A stretch of DNA of 9,278 nucleotides. Origin: Alkalinema sp. CAN_BIN05. GTDB lineage: Bacteria > Cyanobacteriota > Cyanobacteriia > Leptolyngbyales > Leptolyngbyaceae. How positions within the stretch are numbered: position 1 is the stretch's first letter; each line of letters starts with the position of its first letter. The position numbers were made by a program, and so were the translations under genes. Positions 5,233 to 9,278 of this stretch are shown here, piece by piece. Under the pieces are notes generated by a model, which made no database searches, was not told the DNA's origin, and saw nothing but the letters and a program-made list of their open reading frames with translations. The DNA is taken from assembly GCA_026786325.1 (NCBI GenBank), contig JAJAYH010000126.1, forward strand, positions 1 to 9,278, written 5' to 3'.

Positions 5233-6735
5233 ATGACGGCTGCGACTCCCGCTAGAACTGCTATTGCTAGGCAATATGAAGCCGTGATTGGCCTCGAAAC
5301 CCACTGCCAACTCAGCACCAACACCAAAATTTTCTCCGACAGTTCAACGGTCTTCGGGGCGCAGCCGAATACTCACATCGATCCCATTTGCATGGGGTTG
5401 CCTGGAGTGCTACCAGTTCTCAACGAAAAAGTCCTAGAATATGCCGTTAAAGCTGGACTAGCGTTGAACTGCACGATCGCGCCTTACAGTAAATTCGATC
5501 GGAAACAGTACTTCTATCCTGATTTGCCTAAAAACTATCAGATTTCGCAATTTGACTTGCCGATCGCCGAGCATGGTTGGGTCGAGATTGAAATGTACGA
5601 TAAAAAATCTGGTACGTCCAGCCGTAAAAAAATCGGTGTTACCCGTCTTCACATGGAAGAAGACGCGGGTAAACTCGTCCATGGGGGCAGCGATCAGCTT
5701 GCAGGATCCACCTATTCTCTAGTGGACTACAACCGCGCCGGAGTCCCGTTGATTGAGATTGTCTCTGAACCGGACATTCGTACAGGTCAAGAAGCCGCAG
5801 AATATGCCCAAGAAATTCGTCGAATCGTTCGTTATTTGGGCGTGTGCGACGGAAATATGCAAGAGGGTTCCTTGCGGTGTGATGTGAATATTTCAGTCCG
5901 AAAGGTCGGCACCGAGCGCTTTGGGACCAAGGTTGAAATCAAGAATATGAATTCGTTCAATGCGATTCAGCGGGCGATCGAGTACGAAATTGAACGGCAG
6001 ATCACCGAAATTGAAGCGGGCGGAACAATCATTCAAGAAACGCGGCTGTGGGATGAGGGCGCGCAGTTGACCCGATCGATGCGGATTAAAGAAGGGGCCA
6101 GCGATTATCGTTATTTTCCAGAGCCAGATTTAGGACCGATCGAAGTTTCCGATGCCCGTCGTGATGGCTGGAAAAGTGAATTGCCCGAATTGCCCATTCT
6201 CAAACGTCATCGATATCAAGATGATTTAGGCTTATCGCCTTATGACACCAATTTATTAACCGACGATCGAGCTATTGCCGAATATTTTGAAGCCACGATC
6301 GCCTCGGGTGCGCCCGCAAAACAATCATCCAACTGGATTATGGGCGACATTAGTGCCTATCTAAATGCAAATAATGGCATGACGATCGTAGACTTAAAAA
6401 TTAAACCGATGGAGCTAGCTGAACTCGTTAACCTGATTGAAGGCGGGACCATTAGTAATAAAATTGGCAAGGATTTGCTGCCGGAGCTGCTAGAAAATGG
6501 TGGATCTCCTAAGGCGATCGTAGCCAAGAAAGGGTTGCTACAAATTTCAGATCCAGCGGTGATTTCGGCTGCGATCGATGAAGTGATTGTGGCGTTCCCG
6601 AATGAACTTGAACAATATAAGAGCGGTAAAACCAAAATGCTCGGGTTCTTTGTGGGCCAAGTGCTGAAAAAAACGGGCGGGAAAGCCGATCCTAAATTAA
6701 CCAATCAATTGGTTGCGGAAAAGCTGAATGCTTAA
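5233..6735 (+). CDS. gatB: Asp-tRNA(Asn)/Glu-tRNA(Gln) amidotransferase subunit B
   Basis: GatB is the tRNA-binding and kinase subunit of the GatCAB complex. The complex amidates Glu-tRNA(Gln) and/or Asp-tRNA(Asn) using ammonia from GatA. The 500-residue product is full length for the family. The GatB signature is clear: YEAVIGLETHCQL (15-27), FDRKQYFYPDLPKNYQISQ (88-106), VDYNRAGVPLIEIVSEPD, YLGVCDGNMQEGSLRCDVNIS, EIKNMNSFNAIQRAIEYE, and RYFPEPDLGPI. A C-terminal helical YqeY-like tRNA-binding domain follows (about 345-497, with IVAKKGLLQISD and KMLGFFVGQVLKKTGGKADP). The -THCQL- variant and the short Thr/Ala-rich start before YEAVIGLE match cyanobacterial members. ATG at 5233 has no evident Shine-Dalgarno. 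gatA and gatC are not in the window, as is common in cyanobacteria. Its stop codon abuts a MITE-like repeat element. Confidence 0.97.
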   Translation: MTAATPARTAIARQYEAVIGLETHCQLSTNTKIFSDSSTVFGAQPNTHIDPICMGLPGVLPVLNEKVLEYAVKAGLALNCTIAPYSKFDRKQYFYPDLPKNYQISQFDLPIAEHGWVEIEMYDKKSGTSSRKKIGVTRLHMEEDAGKLVHGGSDQLAGSTYSLVDYNRAGVPLIEIVSEPDIRTGQEAAEYAQEIRRIVRYLGVCDGNMQEGSLRCDVNISVRKVGTERFGTKVEIKNMNSFNAIQRAIEYEIERQITEIEAGGTIIQETRLWDEGAQLTRSMRIKEGASDYRYFPEPDLGPIEVSDARRDGWKSELPELPILKRHRYQDDLGLSPYDTNLLTDDRAIAEYFEATIASGAPAKQSSNWIMGDISAYLNANNGMTIVDLKIKPMELAELVNLIEGGTISNKIGKDLLPELLENGGSPKAIVAKKGLLQISDPAVISAAIDEVIVAFPNELEQYKSGKTKMLGFFVGQVLKKTGGKADPKLTNQLVAEKLNA

Positions 6736-6897
6736 GAGATCCCCCTAAATCCCCCTTGATAAGGGGGACTAAGAGTGGAATTCTAGGTCTTCTTTTTTTG
6801 TTTTATTTAGCAACGTTTTTAATTGACGTATGTTCAACATCTACAAAACCCTAAACTCCGGTCCCCCCTTATCAAGGGGGCTAGGGGGATCGAGTCT
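6734..6897 (+). repeat. MITE-like inverted-repeat element 1 (gatB-chlI intergenic)
   Basis: The element starts at the gatB stop codon and runs about 164 bp. The left arm (6738-6769) reads GATCCCCCTAAATCCCCCTT, then GAT, then AAGGGGGAC. The right arm (6861-6891) is its imperfect complement, ending in AGGGGGATC followed by GAGTCT. Each arm also folds alone as CCCCCTT-3 nt-AAGGGGG. The AT-rich middle (about 6771-6859) has no coding capacity. Similar GATCCCCCTAAATCCCCC sequences are, from memory, abundant between genes in filamentous cyanobacteria. It has no transposase, so any movement would depend on one elsewhere. The left hairpin might help end gatB transcription, but no T tract follows directly. 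Confidence 0.75.
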
Positions 6898-6913
6898 CGA
6901 AGACATGCGACAA

Positions 6914-6928
6914 TTGAATCACATTCAA
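6914..6928. promoter_or_regulatory. 15-bp palindrome upstream of chlI
   Basis: TTGAATCACATTCAA is a perfect 6-bp inverted repeat around a 3-bp centre, about 60 bp upstream of the chlI start and just outside element 1. This fits an operator half-site pair, but I cannot match it to a known regulator. Confidence 0.35.
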
Positions 6929-6986
6929 ACAATAGATTCCGTTCAACCGACCAATCCAACCCTAATTTAAGACAAGAGAAAATCCT

Positions 6987-8057
6987 GTGGTAATGACTCC
7001 TGATGCTCCAACTCAACTGCGCCGCCGTGCAGTCTTTCCATTCACGGCCATTGTCGGTCAGGAGGAAATGAAACTTGCGCTCATCCTCAATATCATTGAC
7101 CCCAAAATCGGTGGTGTGATGATTATGGGCGATCGGGGTACGGGCAAATCGACGACTATTCGTGCGTTGGCCGACTTGCTGCCTGAGATTGATGTTGTGG
7201 CGGATGACCCGTTTAATAGCCACCCGACAGACCCTGAAATCATGGGTGATGAGGTGCGGGCATTTATTGAACAGGGAAATACGGTTACGATCGCCAAGAA
7301 GAAAGTTCAAATGGTGGACTTGCCCTTGGGTGCGACTGAAGATCGGGTTTGCGGCACCATTGATATTGAAAAAGCGCTTTCTGAAGGGATTAAAGCATTT
7401 GAACCTGGATTGTTAGCAAAAGCAAATCGTGGCATTTTGTATGTTGATGAAGTTAATCTTCTAGACGATCACTTAGTGGATGTATTACTCGATTCTGCGG
7501 CATCTGGCTGGAACACCGTGGAGCGTGAAGGTATTTCGATTCGTCACCCAGCGCGGTTTGTATTGGTTGGGTCGGGGAATCCAGAAGAAGGTGAACTGCG
7601 GCCCCAATTGCTCGATCGGTTTGGAATGCACGCTGAAATTCGTACGGTGAAAGATCCCGAATTGCGCGTTCAAATTGTCGAACAACGGACTGAATTTGAT
7701 GCCAATTCTGCGACATTTTTGGTTGAATTCCAACCTCAGCAAGATAATTTACAAGAAAAAATTGTCCAAGCGCAAGAGCGTCTGAAGGGCATTAAAATTG
7801 ATCATGATTTGCGCGTCAAAATCTCCCAAGTCTGTTCTGAATTGGACGTGGACGGATTGCGCGGCGATATTGTGACCAACCGTGCAGCAAAGGCACTTGC
7901 AGCCTACGAAAATCGGACTGAAGTGACGGTGAACGATATTCGTCGCATTGTTACATTGTGTCTACGTCATCGTTTGCGTAAAGACCCAATGTCTTCGATC
8001 GATACAGGAAGTAAAGTCGGTAAAGTATTTGATGAAGTCTTCGGAATTGAAGAATAA
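6987..8057 (+). CDS. chlI: Magnesium chelatase subunit ChlI
   Basis: ChlI is the AAA+ ATPase motor of Mg-chelatase (with ChlD and ChlH), which inserts Mg2+ into protoporphyrin IX, the first committed step to chlorophyll. The 356-residue product is the usual cyanobacterial length. Visible motifs are FPFTAIVGQEEMKLAL (17-32), Walker A GDRGTGKST (48-56), LPLGATEDRVCGTID (112-126), Walker B ILYVDEVNLL (150-159), sensor 1 with the arginine finger region GSGNPEEGELRPQLLDRFG (195-213) and sensor 2 LRGDIVTNRAAKAL (291-304). Cysteines are C122, C283 and C325; C122 in the CGTID motif is the position tied to thioredoxin control in plants. The start could be GTG 6987 or ATG 6993. I use GTG because AAGAGA (6974-6979) is at a better distance from it. 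MITE-like elements lie on both sides. chlD and chlH are not in the window. Confidence 0.97.
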   Translation: MVMTPDAPTQLRRRAVFPFTAIVGQEEMKLALILNIIDPKIGGVMIMGDRGTGKSTTIRALADLLPEIDVVADDPFNSHPTDPEIMGDEVRAFIEQGNTVTIAKKKVQMVDLPLGATEDRVCGTIDIEKALSEGIKAFEPGLLAKANRGILYVDEVNLLDDHLVDVLLDSAASGWNTVEREGISIRHPARFVLVGSGNPEEGELRPQLLDRFGMHAEIRTVKDPELRVQIVEQRTEFDANSATFLVEFQPQQDNLQEKIVQAQERLKGIKIDHDLRVKISQVCSELDVDGLRGDIVTNRAAKALAAYENRTEVTVNDIRRIVTLCLRHRLRKDPMSSIDTGSKVGKVFDEVFGIEE

Positions 8058-8112
8058 GCGATACTAGACATATTTAGGAGAGTGTTTGAGAAGTCGAAGG
8101 TTGTGACTATTC

Positions 8113-8239
8113 AGACCCGATCCCCCTAGTCCACTTGAAAAGGGGGAATTAGAATTCAATTCAAAGTTTCTTTAAAAAGCAGGGACTAGGATTAAACTCA
8201 AAGTCCCCCTTTTTAAGGGGATTTAGGGGGATCGGGTCT
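8113..8239 (-). repeat. MITE-like inverted-repeat element 2 (downstream of chlI)
   Basis: This element of about 127 bp has ends that are perfect complements for 16 bp (AGACCCGATCCCCCTA at 8113-8128 and its complement at 8224-8239). The complementarity continues imperfectly to about 36 bp. It is homologous to element 1 but lies in the opposite orientation. Read in reverse, its right arm matches the left arm of element 1, including the CTAAATCCCC variant. The match extends past GGGGGACT into the interior (GAGT, AAT, CTAG blocks). No ORF is present, and I could not identify a convincing target-site duplication. Confidence 0.75.
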
Positions 8240-8273
8240 TTTGATATCAACGCAAGGATTTTAAACGTCCTCT

Positions 8274-8333
8274 AAGCCCGATTTTCTTGAGGAATGAATG
8301 TTATTTTCGTCCTTAGATAAGTCGGGCTTTTTG
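8274..8333 (+). terminator. Long bipartite terminator hairpin ahead of the TVP38-like gene
   Basis: AAGCCCGA (8274-8281) pairs perfectly with TCGGGCTT (8322-8329). The stem continues with three more pairs, a 2x2 internal loop and an inner 7-bp stem (8287-8293 with 8310-8316, two G-U pairs), closing a 16-nt loop. A T tract follows (8328-8332). It lies over 200 bp after the chlI stop and ends 13 nt before the GGAG of the next gene. Confidence 0.7.
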
Positions 8334-8346
8334 TTTCCCATTTATT

Positions 8347-8350
8347 GGAG
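8347..8350 (+). promoter_or_regulatory. Ribosome binding site of the TVP38-like gene
   Basis: GGAG (part of TTGGAG, 8345-8350), 6 nt before the ATG at 8357. The TTG of the same string is the first possible start of the open frame, but it serves as part of the ribosome binding site. Confidence 0.65.
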
Positions 8351-8356
8351 CATTCA

Positions 8357-8983
8357 ATGCTACAAGATGTCTTAAGAGATTCCCTAAGCTGGGTTCAAGG
8401 CTTGGGACCGATCGCACCGATCGCCTTCATTTTGATTTATAACTTAGCAACCGTTTTGTTTGTGCCGGGATTGATTTTGACCTTGGGCGGGGGCGTTTTG
8501 TTTGGCTTGGGATTTGGGACGTTGTATGTATTTATCGCGGCAACCTTAGGGGCAACGATCGCATTTTTGATTGGCCGAAATTTTGCCCGAAGCTGGGTGA
8601 CAGAGAAGATGGTGGGCTATCCAAAGTTTGAGGCGATCGATGCGGCAGTGGCGAAAAATGGCTTCAAAATTGTATTGCTGACCCGTCTTTCACCATTGTT
8701 TCCCTTTAATGTATTGAACTATGCCTTTGGAATTACGCAGGTTTCGCTCAAGGATTATGTACTCGGTTCGATCGGTATGGTTCCGGGGACGGTTTTGTAT
8801 GTTTACCTTGGGTCATTGATTGGCAATATTGCGTTGATTGGGACGAAAAATACCCTTGTAAATCCTGAAGCAGAACGATTGCAGTGGATCGCCAAAATTA
8901 TTGGTTTTATTGTTACGATCGGCGTGACTATCTACATCGCACGCATTGCCCAAAAAGCACTTGACCAAACTATTGAGGAATAA
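8357..8983 (+). CDS. TVP38/TMEM64 (VTT/SNARE-associated domain) family membrane protein
   Basis: This is a 208-residue polytopic inner-membrane protein. Hydrophobic segments lie at about 18-36, 38-54, 55-73, 103-112, 135-160 and 177-197. The VTT-domain hallmarks are present: FVPG (35-38), GGGVLFGLGFGTLYVFIAATLGA (44-66) and FLIGR (70-74). Then comes the diagnostic LLTRLSPLFPFNVLNYAFG (107-125) with IGMVPGTVLYVYLGSLIG (139-156). Related DedA/TVP38 proteins are thought to move or scramble lipids or act as transporters, and the substrate here is unknown. ATG 8357 is supported by GGAG at 8347-8350. The stop is 4 bp before the next ATG, and the Shine-Dalgarno of the next gene lies within its last codons. 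This indicates one transcript and probably translational coupling with the flavoprotein gene. A terminator-like hairpin lies immediately upstream. Confidence 0.9.
   Translation: MLQDVLRDSLSWVQGLGPIAPIAFILIYNLATVLFVPGLILTLGGGVLFGLGFGTLYVFIAATLGATIAFLIGRNFARSWVTEKMVGYPKFEAIDAAVAKNGFKIVLLTRLSPLFPFNVLNYAFGITQVSLKDYVLGSIGMVPGTVLYVYLGSLIGNIALIGTKNTLVNPEAERLQWIAKIIGFIVTIGVTIYIARIAQKALDQTIEE
8975..8979 (+). promoter_or_regulatory. Ribosome binding site inside the end of the TVP38-like gene
   Basis: GAGGA lies in the last codons of the upstream gene, 8 nt before ATG 8988. It decides the start of the flavoprotein gene and suggests translational coupling. Confidence 0.6.
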
Positions 8984-8987
8984 CACT

Positions 8988-9278
8988 ATGAACACTATAG
9001 ATATGAATCCTATAGATAAATACGATCGGCAATTGCTGGACCACGTTCATCCGAATGATTGGATCAATCCCACGCCTCAATCTGAGTATGATCTAGTTGT
9101 CATTGGAGCGGGGACGGCTGGTTTGGTTGTTGCCGCAGGTAGTGCGGGACTTGGGATTGGATTGAAGATTGCATTGATTGAAAAACAATCTATGGGTGGT
9201 GATTGTTTGAATGTGGGTTGTGTACCGTCCAAGTGTTTGATCCGATCGTCTCGGGTTGTGGGTGAAATTCAGAACGCA
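8988..9278 (+). CDS. Mercuric-reductase-like FAD-dependent pyridine nucleotide-disulfide oxidoreductase (3' end outside window)
   Basis: The first 97 codons are present and run past the window end. Residues 34-45 (YDLVVIGAGTAG) hold the FAD Rossmann GxGxxG (G40, G42, G45). IALIEK (61-66) supplies the acidic residue E65 for the adenine ribose. GGDCLNVGCVPSKCLI (70-85) is the redox-active C73-x4-C78 disulfide motif of class I pyridine nucleotide-disulfide oxidoreductases (lipoamide dehydrogenase, glutathione reductase, mercuric reductase). The N-terminal 33 residues precede the fold. No N-terminal heavy-metal-binding GMTCxxC domain is visible in them, so this is a MerA-like protein rather than a proven mercuric reductase. 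The substrate cannot be told, and the C-terminal half that would help is missing. The start is well supported by GAGGA 8 nt upstream. Neighbouring TVP38-like and MerA-like genes, sometimes fused, are, from memory, common in bacteria. Confidence 0.85.
   Translation, partial: MNTIDMNPIDKYDRQLLDHVHPNDWINPTPQSEYDLVVIGAGTAGLVVAAGSAGLGIGLKIALIEKQSMGGDCLNVGCVPSKCLIRSSRVVGEIQNA

Noticed and set aside
6738..6891. CRISPR array or tRNA/rRNA gene in the repeat-rich intergenic regions
   Set aside because: The repeats are two inverted arms, not regularly spaced direct repeats with spacers. I saw no cloverleaf with a T-loop motif anywhere in the window.
6834..7310. A 158-codon open frame on the minus strand across the chlI start
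   Set aside because: It is antisense to the conserved ChlI coding sequence, covers part of the MITE-like element and has no recognisable domain, so it is a shadow frame.

Overview
The window looks like a chromosomal segment of a cyanobacterium. It encodes a photosystem II accessory protein (Psb34), the magnesium chelatase subunit ChlI, a cyanobacterial-type GatB and a DUF4327-like small protein. At least four full HIP1 octamers (GCGATCGC, at 486, 1140, 3095 and 3898) and many CGATCG cores are present, which is the usual cyanobacterial signature. I cannot name the species.

Layout. Positions 1-448 hold psb34 on the minus strand with its upstream region. A minus-strand pair follows: a DUF4327-like gene, then thiG (thiazole synthase). 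A small Ala/Thr/Pro/Asn-rich membrane-anchored or secreted protein of unknown function lies on the plus strand (1794-2174), followed by a good intrinsic terminator and then thiO (glycine oxidase). Convergent to thiO, and overlapping its 3' end by 55 bp, is a minus-strand pair: a PP2C-type phosphatase, then a GNAT acetyltransferase. A 358-bp divergent intergenic region carries a nested inverted repeat and a tandem duplication and leads into gatB. gatB and chlI are followed on the plus strand by a TVP38/TMEM64-type membrane protein and the start of a mercuric-reductase-like flavoprotein that runs off the window.

How the genes work together. ThiO and ThiG act in the same pathway: ThiO supplies dehydroglycine and ThiG condenses it with deoxyxylulose phosphate and ThiS thiocarboxylate to build the thiamin thiazole. 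Here they are separate genes on opposite strands about 1 kb apart. ChlI is the AAA+ motor of Mg-chelatase, the first committed step to chlorophyll. GatB is part of the amidotransferase that makes Gln-tRNA(Gln) and/or Asn-tRNA(Asn). The TVP38-like protein and the flavoprotein form a tight, probably translationally coupled pair.

Non-coding points. chlI is flanked by two homologous MITE-like elements with GATCCCCCTA ends, lying in opposite orientations. Two terminator-like hairpins stand immediately upstream of the ribosome-binding sites of thiO and the TVP38-like gene, leaving no room for a separate promoter. Most of the window is ordinary core genome. I see no CRISPR, defence island, prophage or clearly novel multi-gene system. 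The best leads are the inverted element pair around chlI, the two hairpins ahead of downstream genes, and the structured region upstream of gatB.
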